Positions 1 to 9,263 of a stretch of DNA of 64,000 bases are shown piece by piece. Under the pieces are notes generated by a model. It was not told the origin of the DNA. It worked only from the letters and a program-made list of their open reading frames with translations, and ran no database searches. This DNA comes from Sphingobacterium tabacisoli (lineage in GTDB: Bacteria; Bacteroidota; Bacteroidia; Sphingobacteriales; Sphingobacteriaceae), in NCBI RefSeq assembly GCF_017908035.1, contig NZ_JAEQMU010000001.1, forward strand, positions 2,480,001-2,544,000, written 5' to 3'. Each line of letters begins with the position of its first letter. The first letter of the stretch is position 1. Both the position numbers and the translations under genes were made by a program.

Positions 1-656
1 CCGATAATAAGATTATCCACTTTGTCCAATAGAGACTCAATCAATTGTATCTTATCGGAAACTTTAGCGCCGCCCATAATTGCTGTAAACGGTCTGTTAG
101 GGTGATTCAAAACTTTCTCCGCGTTGTTCAATTCGCCAGCCATCAAATAACCGAAATATTTAGCCGTTGGAAAAAACTGTGCAACGATTGCCGTAGATGC
201 ATGTGCACGGTGTGCCGTACCGAAAGCATCATTGACATATACATCACCCAATTTCGAAAGCTTCTCGGCAAAAACGACATCGCCCTTTTCCTCTTCTTTA
301 TAAAAACGGAGGTTTTCCAACAACAGCACTTCTCCGGCTTTCAAGTTTGCGGATTTATCGTATGCTTCAGCACCGATACAATCGTTAGCAAACTGAACAT
401 CTACCCCTAATACCTTTGAAAGGTGTGAAACGATATGTTTTAACGAATACTTATCTGTCGGTCCTTCTTTAGGTCTTCCTAAGTGAGACATCAATACAAC
501 GGATCCTCCATCTGCTAATATTTTCTTTATTGTAGGCGCAGCTCCCTGAATTCTGTTATCATCCGTAATATTAAAATCCGCATCAAGAGGGACATTAAAG
601 TCGACCCGGATTAAGGCCTTTTTACCCGAAAAATTTAAATCGTCAATTGTTTTCAT
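1..656 (-). CDS. pgk: Phosphoglycerate kinase, N-terminal part (runs off left edge)
   Basis: Glycolytic kinase that transfers the acyl phosphate of 1,3-bisphosphoglycerate to ADP in the cytoplasm. About 218 N-terminal residues are visible; the rest lies beyond base 1. The start is ATG at 656-654, giving [20 protein letters not shown]. The PGK signature RVDFNVPL sits at residues 17-24 and the substrate-binding SHLGRP at 57-62. Further on, the family motifs [13 protein letters not shown] and [13 protein letters not shown] and the [12 protein letters not shown] segment are readable. It lies 87 bp downstream of sppA on the same strand. A near-consensus -7 element (TACTTTTT) lies in the gap, so it may have its own promoter. 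Assignment is essentially certain from the motifs; only completeness is unknown. Confidence 0.97.
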   Translation of the reverse strand, partial: MKTIDDLNFSGKKALIRVDFNVPLDADFNITDDNRIQGAAPTIKKILADGGSVVLMSHLGRPKEGPTDKYSLKHIVSHLSKVLGVDVQFANDCIGAEAYDKSANLKAGEVLLLENLRFYKEEEKGDVVFAEKLSKLGDVYVNDAFGTAHRAHASTAIVAQFFPTAKYFGYLMAGELNNAEKVLNHPNRPFTAIMGGAKVSDKIQLIESLLDKVDNLII

Positions 657-743
657 ACACAGTATCTAAAAAGTATTTAAGTTGATTTGAAGCGTAAACT
701 TATATAAATTGCTTTGCATTCATGCAATGCCGTAAAAAAAAAT

Positions 744-2504
744 CTAATATATCTCAATTTGATAAGGCAATCTTGCCTGTATCCCTGTATGTTTTAAAAC
801 TTTAGTCACGTCCAGCAGATACTTTTGATAATCGCCAAGCTCTTCACCGAACAACCACATCTTAACCCTGTCTTTAGAAGAAGATAAAATACTTGCAAAA
901 GGATCCTCCTTCTCTGGAAGCTCTACAATCTGGTAGTTTTTCAGCGAAGCCTTTGCCGCCGCCGCACCAATAGCCCGTTGCAGATTACCTATGCCATCGA
1001 CCAGCCCTAGCTCAAGCGCTTGCTTTCCGGTCCACACACGTCCCTGACCGATACTATCCACGGCCTCAACCTTCATTTTCCGTCCATTAGCCACTCGCTC
1101 CATGAAGGTAGCATACGTTCTATTGACCTCCATCTGAACGATAGAACGCTCTTCCTCGGTAAGTGGTTTATCCGGATTACCCATCAGACTTGAAAACTTA
1201 CCCGTATTCACCTCGTCAATATGTATTCCTAATTTATTATTCAATAATCCCTTAAAATTAGGGATAAGTCCAAATACACCAATAGATCCTGTCAACGTAC
1301 TTGACTCCGCAAATATAGAGTCTGCCGCTGCTGCGATATAATATCCTCCAGACGCGGCATAGTCACCCATTGATACGACAATTGGTTTCTCTTTCTTGAT
1401 AAGTTCGACTTCTCTCCAAATAACATCTGAAGCCAAGGCCGAGCCACCTCCCGAGTTTACCCGAAGTACAATCGCTTTGATATCTTTATCTCTGCGCAAT
1501 TTACGGAGCTGTCTCGACACCTTATCCCCACCGATCTGACCTATAGATCCTTCACCATCTACGATATCACCATAGGCATAAAGCACTGCAATCTTGTCTC
1601 CAGAAGTTGTGGCGGCATTGCCTGCATAATTCAAAATAGACACCGACGAAATATCTTTATCCTCAGCTACATCCAGACGTTTCTTCAAGGCCGAAAGAAG
1701 TTCATCTTTATACAGCTTGCCATCGATGAATTTATAACGGAGCGCATCGTCCGCATTACGGACCAGATACTCACTAGCAATATGCTTCAACGAGTCGACA
1801 GGTTGTTTTCTAGCCTCCGCAATATCCGATAAAAAGGACTCATAAATACTTCCCAGGTAAGAAGTCACCTGTTCTCTATTCGCCACACTCATTTCATTAA
1901 GTATAAAAGGTTCTACAGCCGACTTGTACGTTCCGACTTTTATCACCTGCATTTCGACACCGAGCTTATCCATAGCCTCTTTCATGAAGACGACCGACGA
2001 GCTTAATCCTCTAAAATCCAGAGACCCCTGCGGATTCAGATAGACACTATCTGCCACAGTAGACAGGTAATAAGCTTTCTGCGAGTAACCATCACTATAA
2101 GCAATGATAAATTTCTTTGATTCCTTAAAATCCACCAAAGCATCCCGTATCGCTTTCAAACTAGCGAAGCCCATTCCTACTGAGGAAGGATTTAGGTATA
2201 TCCCTTTTATATTATCATCCGTTTTTGCGGCCTTTATCCGTGCCAGCACATCATTCAATCCAATAGATTTCTCCACACTATAAAGAGGCAGATTCAAATC
2301 CCCTAGTGGATTGCTTTCTGTTTTTTCAACAATTTTATAATCAAGAGACAGGTATAACACCGATTTGGCTGGGGCGACGACCGTTGTCGGTTGCGACGAC
2401 TGCTGTACCAATACACCAATAAACACTAAAAAAAGAAAAAACAGAATAATACTCGTTATAAGTATCCCTGTTATCGTGGCTAGCACTTGTTTGATAAAGT
2501 TCAT
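744..2504 (-). CDS. sppA: Signal peptide peptidase SppA, 67K (long) type
   Basis: Membrane-bound serine protease that degrades cleaved signal peptides in the envelope. The 586-residue length and two tandem peptidase S49 domains are those of the E. coli-type long SppA. An N-terminal membrane anchor is seen at about residues 10-35. The first domain supplies the general-base lysine region around IKVGTYKSAVEPF. The second supplies the nucleophile serine in GDYAASGGYYIAAAADSI, followed by the GSIGVFG segment. I chose ATG at 2504; an in-frame TTG 12 bp upstream adds nothing conserved. The gene is divergent from folK and is followed by pgk. Family knowledge: long forms assemble as tetramers with a Ser-Lys dyad made between domains. 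Confidence 0.95.
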   Translation of the reverse strand: MNFIKQVLATITGILITSIILFFLFLVFIGVLVQQSSQPTTVVAPAKSVLYLSLDYKIVEKTESNPLGDLNLPLYSVEKSIGLNDVLARIKAAKTDDNIKGIYLNPSSVGMGFASLKAIRDALVDFKESKKFIIAYSDGYSQKAYYLSTVADSVYLNPQGSLDFRGLSSSVVFMKEAMDKLGVEMQVIKVGTYKSAVEPFILNEMSVANREQVTSYLGSIYESFLSDIAEARKQPVDSLKHIASEYLVRNADDALRYKFIDGKLYKDELLSALKKRLDVAEDKDISSVSILNYAGNAATTSGDKIAVLYAYGDIVDGEGSIGQIGGDKVSRQLRKLRRDKDIKAIVLRVNSGGGSALASDVIWREVELIKKEKPIVVSMGDYAASGGYYIAAAADSIFAESSTLTGSIGVFGLIPNFKGLLNNKLGIHIDEVNTGKFSSLMGNPDKPLTEEERSIVQMEVNRTYATFMERVANGRKMKVEAVDSIGQGRVWTGKQALELGLVDGIGNLQRAIGAAAAKASLKNYQIVELPEKEDPFASILSSSKDRVKMWLFGEELGDYQKYLLDVTKVLKHTGIQARLPYQIEIY

Positions 2505-2582
2505 ATATGTAAACAATTTATTTTTTACAGACTAAATTTAATGTATTTAATTGGTTTTGTCGAATTTGAAAGTTCATTATTG

Positions 2583-2590
2583 TATTTTTG
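2583..2590 (+). promoter_or_regulatory. -7 element TATTTTTG upstream of folK
   Basis: The element matches the Bacteroidota -7 consensus TANNTTTG. It ends only 7 bases before the preferred folK ATG, so the transcript would be leaderless or nearly so. A TTTG lies 23 bases upstream (2556-2559), at the edge of the usual spacing range. This is inferred from pattern only. Confidence 0.35.
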
Positions 2591-2597
2591 GAATAGT

Positions 2598-3080
2598 ATG
2601 AATCAAATCTACATCCTACTAGGAGCCAATCTAGGCAATCCGACAGCACAAATTGCTCAGGCATCTATCCTTTTGCAGGACCGAGTTGGTCGTATTCTAA
2701 CATCATCCGCTCTGTATGTTTCCGAGGGATGGGGAGTTAAAGACCAACCCCTATTTTACAATCAAGCACTTGTAATCGAAACGAATCACGACAAACAGAC
2801 CTGCCTGACCCTATGCCAGGAAATAGAAACCGAACTTGGGCGAACCCGCCTCGTCAAATGGGGAGCCAGACTGATAGACATTGATATTATCTACTTTAAT
2901 GAGGAGGTATACGAATCGGAAGATCTGGTGATCCCTCATCCCCTTATGCAATTTAGAAACTTCGTACTGGTACCCCTTTGCGAAATTGCGGCAGATTACA
3001 TCCACCCTTTATTACTACAAACCAACCGGCAGCTCCTTAACAATAGTGAAGATGAGCTTGTTGTCAAGAAATATACTTAA
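2598..3080 (+). CDS. folK: 2-amino-4-hydroxy-6-hydroxymethyldihydropteridine pyrophosphokinase
   Basis: Folate pathway enzyme that moves pyrophosphate from ATP to 6-hydroxymethyl-dihydropterin. The 160-residue product starting MNQIYILLGANLGNP has the family's N-terminal GxNxG-type motif. It also carries the signature region LGRTRLVKWGARLIDIDIIY and the IPHPLMQFRNFVLVPL segment, with all domains present at the normal length. The open frame continues upstream to a TTG at 2487 and an ATG at 2541. That extension is hydrophobic, not conserved and would overlap sppA, so I start at ATG 2598. The HPt gene begins 11 bp downstream, suggesting cotranscription. The usual neighbours folB/folP are absent. 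Confidence 0.93.
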   Translation: MNQIYILLGANLGNPTAQIAQASILLQDRVGRILTSSALYVSEGWGVKDQPLFYNQALVIETNHDKQTCLTLCQEIETELGRTRLVKWGARLIDIDIIYFNEEVYESEDLVIPHPLMQFRNFVLVPLCEIAADYIHPLLLQTNRQLLNNSEDELVVKKYT

Positions 3081-3091
3081 TCCGTATTTAG

Positions 3092-3460
3092 ATGACCTAT
3101 AAAATCATTAATCCAGAATCGATCAATAAATCCATGATGGGAAATCCAAAAATGGTAAAACAGTTCATTGAAATGTATATTGAACAGAGCCCGCTGGATT
3201 TTGAGGCATTAACCCAAAGCCTAACCAACAACGATAAAACTGCTATCCGGGACAGCGCCCACCACATCAAACCCACCATGGAATACATTGGTGCTTCAAA
3301 ACTTAGAGCCGCTTTTCAAGAGCTGGAGAATATGGGACGGGATGGTATAGAAATCGAGACTATCCGTATCAAATTTGAAGAGATCAGATCCGACTTTGAC
3401 TTGATGATTAGTGAGCTAAAGTCGTTCACTATAGAAAACGAAAAGCACATAAAAGACTAA
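3092..3460 (+). CDS. HPt-domain phosphotransfer protein
   Basis: A 122-residue all-helical protein whose only recognisable domain is a histidine phosphotransfer (HPt) module. The AHHIKPTM motif places the phosphorylatable histidine at H57, with K60 at the usual +3 position; the canonical family motif is AHxLKG. No kinase or receiver is fused to it. HPt proteins shuttle phosphate between hybrid kinases and response regulators. A regulator gene lies convergently 57 bp away, but it is an OmpR type normally served by a direct kinase, so partnership is only a guess. It sits 11 bp behind folK, probably in one transcript. Confidence 0.8.
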   Translation: MTYKIINPESINKSMMGNPKMVKQFIEMYIEQSPLDFEALTQSLTNNDKTAIRDSAHHIKPTMEYIGASKLRAAFQELENMGRDGIEIETIRIKFEEIRSDFDLMISELKSFTIENEKHIKD

Positions 3461-3516
3461 GGGGCAAAAATCAGTATAGATGTTCACCCCTTAACCATAA
3501 ATTTATAATACGTTTT

Positions 3517-4206
3517 TTAACTAAGATCAAATTTATATCCGACTCCTTTTACGGTAGCCACATAATTGTCTCCGATTTTCTCCCGCAACTTCCGGATATG
3601 CACATCGATAGTCCTGTTAGTTACCACGACAGAATCTTCCCAGATTGCTTTCAATATCTGCTCCCGTGTGTATACCTTATTAGGTTTTGAAGCTAACAAG
3701 TATAAGAGTTCAAACTCTTTTTTGGCCAATACGATTTTTTCATCTTCGCGGTATACCAAAAATGCATCCCGGTCGATTACCAGATCAGCAATCTCCAATT
3801 TATCTATTGGCTCATCGATAGATTCGGTAGAATTTCTTCGCAAAATCGCATTGATTCTAGACATTAATGCGCGTGGCTTGATCGGTTTAGCGATATAGTC
3901 GTCTGCACCGACATGAAAGCCTGCTATTTCAGAATACTCTTCACTTCTAGCAGTTAAAAAAACCATGAAGGTATGTTTAAACTCAGGCAGCGAGCGCATA
4001 ATTCGACAAGCCTCTATTCCATCCATCACAGGCATCATAACATCTAGAATAATCAAGTCAGGACTAACTTCCTTCGCTTTATCTATTGCTAATTTTCCAT
4101 TTGACGCCGTATAGACTTGATAGCCTTCTTTGTTCAGATTGTAGGAAATGAGATCTAAGATATCTTGCTCATCATCTACCACAAGTATTTTTTGCTTGGC
4201 ACTCAT
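3517..4206 (-). CDS. OmpR/PhoB-family response regulator
   Basis: A 229-residue two-domain regulator. The receiver domain covers residues 5-120, with acidic pocket D11/D12, phosphoacceptor D55 in LIILDVMMP, switch threonine T85 and lysine K107 in ADDYIAKPIKP. The winged-helix DNA-binding domain is at about 135-229, ending with DVHIRKLREKIGDNY and VKGVGYKF. It resembles the PhoB-like regulators of Bacteroidota, but no sensor kinase is adjacent, so the stimulus is unknown. A 16-nt palindrome lies 15-30 bp upstream of its start codon and could be an autoregulatory site. Confidence 0.92.
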   Translation of the reverse strand: MSAKQKILVVDDEQDILDLISYNLNKEGYQVYTASNGKLAIDKAKEVSPDLIILDVMMPVMDGIEACRIMRSLPEFKHTFMVFLTARSEEYSEIAGFHVGADDYIAKPIKPRALMSRINAILRRNSTESIDEPIDKLEIADLVIDRDAFLVYREDEKIVLAKKEFELLYLLASKPNKVYTREQILKAIWEDSVVVTNRTIDVHIRKLREKIGDNYVATVKGVGYKFDLS

Positions 4207-4220
4207 ATTAGTTTTTTTGC

Positions 4221-4236
4221 TAAAGTATGTACTTTA
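4221..4236. promoter_or_regulatory. Perfect palindrome upstream of the response regulator
   Basis: TAAAGTA-TG-TACTTTA, two 7-base arms with a 2-base spacer, lies 15-30 bases upstream of the regulator ATG. Its minus-strand half TACTTTAG also resembles a -7 element with one mismatch. It may be an operator overlapping the promoter; this is inferred from symmetry alone. Confidence 0.35.
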
Positions 4237-4311
4237 TGGTAAGATAAAGTTAATCTAATGTTATGAAATTGTTAACTATTAAAAATAACTTAATAAATTA
4301 ATAAACTAACT

Positions 4312-5421
4312 CTAATTTGAAGACAATGTCTTTTGCAAGAAAGCCTCTAAATCCGTACCACGCAGGTTTTTAGCAACAATCAGCCCCGACGGATCTAACA
4401 CCACAGAAGCTGGAATAGCTTTAATACGGTAATTTAACACCAGATCAGAACTCCAAGCTTTCAGGTCCGAAATATTAGTCCAAGTCAATTTATCCTCCTC
4501 TACAGCACGCATCCACGAACCTGGATTGTTATCCAGGGACACGCCCAGTACCGTAAAGTTTTTATCCTTATACTGATTGTACAGGCGCACTATATTCGGA
4601 TTTTCCTTGCGACAAGGGACACACCAAGAAGCCCAAAAATCAACAAGCACATACTTACCTTTAAAATCGGAAAGCTTTACCGTCTTATTATCCGGCGTAT
4701 AAGCTACGATCTCCGGAGCGGGTTGTCCTATAGCCAATTTTCGTAACTTCGCTATCTCTTCTTTGAATTGAATAACCGTGCGATTGTCCGAGAACAAATC
4801 TCCCAAACCATCTGCGTAAGCTATCAATTCATTTTCAGCCACATCCGGATCCAAAACACTCATAGCATAAAATCCGGCCAGATTATCCCGATTAGCATTT
4901 GCAAAAGCTACAGCCTGCGTCGTAAAGGAAACCATTTCCTTTCTATATTGTGCCATATAATCCGCTCGCAGACTTTCTATTTCTGGTTCAGATTTGCCCG
5001 CCATACGTTTTACAAAGTCTCCTTGCAATGAGTCTTCCAGAAATTCCTTTCTTTGTTTTACTGGCGCAAAATCTCGCAACAAAGAAGATAAAGCAGACCC
5101 CTCCACCTTATAGTCTTCTGGATTATCCTGAAGATTGGAGCTAAATACAAGTTTCTCGCCGGGCGAGACAATAATAGGATAACGGTTTTTACCCACTTCT
5201 ATCGTCAAAAGCCGTGGCTGAGTTGCTTCACGCTCAAACTTAAATTTGTTCTGATCGCTCAAAAAGACAGAATCAAGTTTCCGGTCACCTTCATAAAACG
5301 CAACAACCTTAACATTACCTGGATTTAAAATCTCACCAGCTATCCCTATTGTATCCTTATTGGAACAGCCCCATAACCCTAATCCAAAAATTGAAAACAG
5401 AAAAACGTGAAACTTGTTCAT
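4312..5421 (-). CDS. TlpA-like thiol-disulfide oxidoreductase lipoprotein
   Basis: Envelope thioredoxin-fold protein of 369 residues. It has a lipoprotein signal peptide with lipobox LWGC (lipidated Cys19). A DUF4369-type N-terminal beta domain covers about residues 25-120 and a helical linker about 120-225. The C-terminal TlpA/AhpC-type thioredoxin domain (about 231-365) has the active site WASWCVPC, C267 and C270. Such proteins are common in Bacteroidota and are thought to reduce or isomerise disulfides in exported proteins; the substrate is not deducible here. It lies 19 bp downstream of alaS on the same strand and is probably cotranscribed with it. Confidence 0.9.
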   Translation of the reverse strand: MNKFHVFLFSIFGLGLWGCSNKDTIGIAGEILNPGNVKVVAFYEGDRKLDSVFLSDQNKFKFEREATQPRLLTIEVGKNRYPIIVSPGEKLVFSSNLQDNPEDYKVEGSALSSLLRDFAPVKQRKEFLEDSLQGDFVKRMAGKSEPEIESLRADYMAQYRKEMVSFTTQAVAFANANRDNLAGFYAMSVLDPDVAENELIAYADGLGDLFSDNRTVIQFKEEIAKLRKLAIGQPAPEIVAYTPDNKTVKLSDFKGKYVLVDFWASWCVPCRKENPNIVRLYNQYKDKNFTVLGVSLDNNPGSWMRAVEEDKLTWTNISDLKAWSSDLVLNYRIKAIPASVVLDPSGLIVAKNLRGTDLEAFLQKTLSSN

Positions 5422-5440
5422 ATGCTGCTAATAAATAATA

Positions 5441-8053
5441 CTATGTTAAAAAATTCTTTGATCGTGCTATAGCCTTCTCTAGACCACTTGCATCTTTACC
5501 TCCCGCAGTCGCGAAGAAAGGCTGCCCACCGCCTCCACCTTGGATATCTTTGGCCAAGTCACGCACTATATTTCCGGCATTTAGGCCACGCTCTTTCACC
5601 AACTCTTCAGAGACGACAACCGTTAAACTAGGCTTACCGTCTATATTTGCTCCTAAGACCAAGAACAGATTATTCATCGCGCCTTTCAAGGCATAAGCAA
5701 GTGTTTTCACCGCATCAGCACTTGGCAGATCCACTACAGTGGCGAGGAAGTTAACTCCATTCACGACTTCCATCTTCTCGTTCAACTCATTCTTCAATGA
5801 CAACGAACGTTCCTTTAAGAAATTATCGATTTCTTTCTTCAACGAACCATTCTCATCCATAATCTTTGTAACCGCAGAAACGAAATCTTTCGGGTTATTC
5901 AGAATTTCTTTCATATGCTGGAACAGCTCGAAATGCTCTCTAATAACAGCAGCAGCCTTTGTTCCCGTTATAGCTTCAATCCGTCGCACCCCTGCTGCTA
6001 CAGCTGACTCAGCAACAATCTTAAAAAATCCGATCTGCCCCGTTGCCTTTACGTGAGTACCACCACAAAGCTCTTTGGAATACTTATCATCAAAGGTGAT
6101 CACACGAACATAATCTCCGTATTTCTCTCCAAAAAGAGCCGTCACCCCCGAATCGACAGCCTGCTGATAAGGCACTTGTCTTTCTTCTTTCAATGGGATA
6201 TTAGCACGGATTTTAGCATTAACGATATCCTCGACAGCCTTGATTTCTTCATAAGTCATTTTAGCAAAATGAGAAATATCAAACCGTAGAATATCTGCAG
6301 ATACCAACGAACCTTTCTGATTCACATGCTCACCCAGCACCTCTTTCAAGGCCGCATGTAGCAAATGTGTCGCAGAGTGATTGCTTTCTGTATCGATACG
6401 TTTTGCGACATCAACAGTAGCTTCAAAGCTAGCGTCAATTTCTTCAGGCAATTCATTCACGAAATGAACAATAAGTCCATTTTCTTTTTTGGTATCTGTC
6501 ACTACTATTTTCTCGCCGCGTTCGGAGACTAACAGTCCCGAATCACCGACCTGACCTCCACCTTCTGCATAAAAAGGCGTAACAGTCAGTACCAATTGGT
6601 ATTGGTCCTTCCCTTTTGCGCTTACCTTACGGTACTTTTGAATATGGGTTGTAGCGGTCAATGCATCATAACCTACAAACTCCACTTCATCACCTTCACC
6701 AACAATTACCCAATCTCCAGTATCTGTTGTGGTTGCCGCTCTCGAGCGTTCCTTTTGAGCCAGCAAAGCCCGGTCAAAAGCATCCATATCTACCGTCAGG
6801 CCCTTCTCTCTTGCCAACAACTCCGTCAAATCTATTGGGAAGCCATACGTATCGAACAATTCAAAAGCAAAGTCTCCATCAATAAGTTGGTTACCCTCGA
6901 CATAGTTCTCAAATCGCTGTATTCCTGTAGTCAATGTTCTCAAAAAGGAAATCTCCTCTTCTAAAACGACTTTTTCTACAAAGTCCTGCTGTTGATAAAG
7001 CTCATCAAACACCCCTTTAAACTGTGCGGCCAAAACAGGCACCAATTCATGAAAGAAAGGCTGCTTAAAGTCAAGGAAGGTATACGCATAACGAACAGCA
7101 CGTCTTAAGATACGGCGGATTACATATCCTGCTTTATTATTTGAAGGCAGTTGTCCATCAGCAATTGCAAAAGATACGGCACGGATATGATCCGAAAGTA
7201 CGCGCATAGCGATGTCAGTTTTCTCTGCGGCTCCATATTGGATTCCTGATTTTTGAGCGATATAGGCAATCAATGGTTGGAACACGTCCGTGTCATAGTT
7301 TGAAGTTTTACCCTGTATTGCACGCACTAAACGCTCAAATCCCATCCCCGTGTCCACATGTTTAGCAGGCAGTGGTTCTAAGCTACCGTTCTTCAACCTA
7401 TTGAACTGCATAAATACCAAGTTCCACACCTCGATGACCTGAGGGTGGTCAGCATTGACCAACTCCTGCCCCTTCTGTGCGGTACGCTCCTCATCGGTAC
7501 GCATATCATAATGGATTTCTGAACAAGGTCCACAAGGTCCCATATCTCCCATCTCCCAGAAATTATCTTTCTTATTCCCCAATAAAATACGGTCCTCAGC
7601 GATAAACTCCTTCCAAAAATCATATGCTTCCTGATCACGCACCAATCCTTCAGCATCATCCCCCTCAAAAATGGTTACATACAATCTATCTTTGTCGAGT
7701 TTATAGACCTCGGTAAATAATTCCCAAGCCCATGCGATAGCTTCTTTCTTAAAATAATCTCCAAAAGACCAATTCCCCAACATTTCGAATAGGGTATGGT
7801 GATAGGTATCGATACCTACTTCTTCCAAATCATTATGCTTACCAGACACACGCAAACAACGTTGCGTATCAGCAATTCGCGAATATTTAACCGCAGCCTC
7901 TCCTAAAAACAAATCTTTAAATTGATTCATCCCCGCATTAGTAAACATTAATGTAGGGTCATTTTTCACCACTACGGGTGCTGAAGGTACGATATGATGT
8001 GATTTACTCTTGAAAAAATCTAAAAACGCTTCGCGTATTTCTCTACTGGTCAT
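5441..8053 (-). CDS. alaS: Alanine--tRNA ligase
   Basis: Class II aminoacyl-tRNA synthetase that charges tRNA-Ala and clears misacylated Ser/Gly-tRNA. The 870-residue length is normal for bacteria. The catalytic domain has class II motif 1/2 region HHTLFEMLGNWSFGDYF near residues 83-99. The editing domain has the zinc-binding HSATHLLHA motif near 560 and CGGTHV near 665. A C-Ala domain ends in a Gly-rich QGGGGGQPFFATAGG segment. The ATG at 8053 gives the usual MTSREIREAFLDFF N-terminus. A good TTG-N20-TAAATTTG promoter lies about 110 bp upstream, leaving a leader of roughly 100 nt. Confidence 0.98.
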   Translation of the reverse strand: MTSREIREAFLDFFKSKSHHIVPSAPVVVKNDPTLMFTNAGMNQFKDLFLGEAAVKYSRIADTQRCLRVSGKHNDLEEVGIDTYHHTLFEMLGNWSFGDYFKKEAIAWAWELFTEVYKLDKDRLYVTIFEGDDAEGLVRDQEAYDFWKEFIAEDRILLGNKKDNFWEMGDMGPCGPCSEIHYDMRTDEERTAQKGQELVNADHPQVIEVWNLVFMQFNRLKNGSLEPLPAKHVDTGMGFERLVRAIQGKTSNYDTDVFQPLIAYIAQKSGIQYGAAEKTDIAMRVLSDHIRAVSFAIADGQLPSNNKAGYVIRRILRRAVRYAYTFLDFKQPFFHELVPVLAAQFKGVFDELYQQQDFVEKVVLEEEISFLRTLTTGIQRFENYVEGNQLIDGDFAFELFDTYGFPIDLTELLAREKGLTVDMDAFDRALLAQKERSRAATTTDTGDWVIVGEGDEVEFVGYDALTATTHIQKYRKVSAKGKDQYQLVLTVTPFYAEGGGQVGDSGLLVSERGEKIVVTDTKKENGLIVHFVNELPEEIDASFEATVDVAKRIDTESNHSATHLLHAALKEVLGEHVNQKGSLVSADILRFDISHFAKMTYEEIKAVEDIVNAKIRANIPLKEERQVPYQQAVDSGVTALFGEKYGDYVRVITFDDKYSKELCGGTHVKATGQIGFFKIVAESAVAAGVRRIEAITGTKAAAVIREHFELFQHMKEILNNPKDFVSAVTKIMDENGSLKKEIDNFLKERSLSLKNELNEKMEVVNGVNFLATVVDLPSADAVKTLAYALKGAMNNLFLVLGANIDGKPSLTVVVSEELVKERGLNAGNIVRDLAKDIQGGGGGQPFFATAGGKDASGLEKAIARSKNFLT

Positions 8054-8401
8054 GAAATTTATTTTAAAGTTATAGAAGCTATAAAAGTGATGTAAGTGAG
8101 AAGGTATGTTTCATAACCGTCCTAACTGTTGTCACCATTGTAACTTTATTTTATAAAGTGCCAAATTTACTCAAAATAGGCCGCTAATACAATTGATTTT
8201 TTAAGCATCTACCTACTGGACAGTGTCTATAGCGCACTTACAGATAGAATCGACCAAAGAACGAAGACAATAACAGCTTATACTGTGCCCTACCCTTCGT
8301 AAAAGTGACTAGAATCACGCTTAAAACTAACCGAAATCATTAAAAAGTCAATAAATAGTAGTAGATTTATTCCATCTTTCGATGTAGATATTTAGAGAAA
8401 C
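8054..8401. other. 348-bp intergenic region between alaS and the stress-protein pair
   Basis: It contains the alaS promoter and its roughly 100-nt leader. The leader includes a short inverted repeat (GGTATG/CATAACC region, 8110-8130), but I recognise no T-box or other riboswitch. Bases 8193-8401 lead into the plus-strand stress-protein gene. I see no ORF, tRNA or clear consensus promoter there. Confidence 0.5.
8162..8192 (-). promoter_or_regulatory. Promoter of alaS (TTG-N20-TAAATTTG)
   Basis: On the minus strand a TTG (8192-8190) is followed after 20 bases by TAAATTTG (8169-8162). This matches the Bacteroidota -33/-7 pattern with acceptable spacing. The predicted start leaves a leader of about 100 nt before the alaS ATG. 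Confidence 0.55.
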
Positions 8402-9250
8402 ATGACACAAAAAATAATAGTACCTACTGACTTTTCAGACAATGCATTAACGGCAACGCGATACGCTTGTGAGCTGGCCCGCCAAAACAACTATACCATT
8501 CATCTTTTTCATTGCTACACCTCCAATTCAGCACTTTTTGATGAGGAAAAAGCAAACAAAGACACGAATATTCCGTTATTAAAGGCAGACATGCTTATAC
8601 TGGATCTCAAAGAAAACCTTCAAAAGGAATACCCTACGGTATCCTTTGAAACAACGTGTACGAGTGGGCTTCTATATGAAGTACTTCCTTCCGTAGCCGT
8701 AGCGCCGGCATATGCCATGATTGTGATGGGGACCACCGGTACCGGAAAAGGAAAATCTGTTGTCTGGGGAAGCAATACCAGTAGTATCACCACCAAAGCC
8801 AAAGTTCCTGTTATCGCTGTTCCCAGTACCACAAAAAAATTCTCTTCCCAAAAAGTGGGTATATTGACCAACTTCAAAGCAGAAGAACTAGACACACTAA
8901 AAGCCTACCTAAGGTTAGTATCCCCCATTCCACATCTAGACACTATCCACGTGTATAGAGACTCCAAAGACGCCTCTGAAATAGCAGAACATCTCGACAC
9001 CTGGTCGTTTAATATAAAAAATCTAAATGGCATAGAAGAGGTACAGCGCATCGCTGAACCTATCCATATCGAAGATGAAAATCTAGATAGCATTCCTGAA
9101 GTTATCAATCATATTATCAAAGAGAACAACTATGATATGATGGTGGTCACTAAAACGAGAAAATCATTCTTTGAACGACTATTCTCTCCATCCGTCTCCA
9201 AAGAGATTGTATTAGACCTAGAGCGTCCCACTTTTTTTGACAACAATTAA
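8402..9250 (+). CDS. Universal stress protein, tandem UspA domains
   Basis: A 282-residue cytoplasmic protein with two UspA folds. The first (about residues 1-143) begins KIIVPTDFSDNALTATRYA and carries the ATP-binding pattern G-2x-G-9x-G-S exactly (GTTGTGKGKSVVWGS). The second (about 150-280) is degenerate, without that glycine pattern. Tandem Usp proteins bind nucleotide and help survival under starvation or oxygen stress in related families. The specific trigger here is unknown. It is followed immediately by a second gene of the same kind, most likely one operon formed by duplication. Confidence 0.9.
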   Translation: MTQKIIVPTDFSDNALTATRYACELARQNNYTIHLFHCYTSNSALFDEEKANKDTNIPLLKADMLILDLKENLQKEYPTVSFETTCTSGLLYEVLPSVAVAPAYAMIVMGTTGTGKGKSVVWGSNTSSITTKAKVPVIAVPSTTKKFSSQKVGILTNFKAEELDTLKAYLRLVSPIPHLDTIHVYRDSKDASEIAEHLDTWSFNIKNLNGIEEVQRIAEPIHIEDENLDSIPEVINHIIKENNYDMMVVTKTRKSFFERLFSPSVSKEIVLDLERPTFFDNN

Positions 9251-9263
9251 ATACGCACCGATC

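Noticed and set aside
45..410. Plus-strand open frame at the left edge
   Set aside because: It lies wholly inside the antisense strand of pgk, whose motifs are unmistakable.
8054..8161. T-box or amino-acid riboswitch in the alaS leader
   Set aside because: No T-box sequence, specifier stem or terminator is visible; T-boxes are not expected in Bacteroidota.
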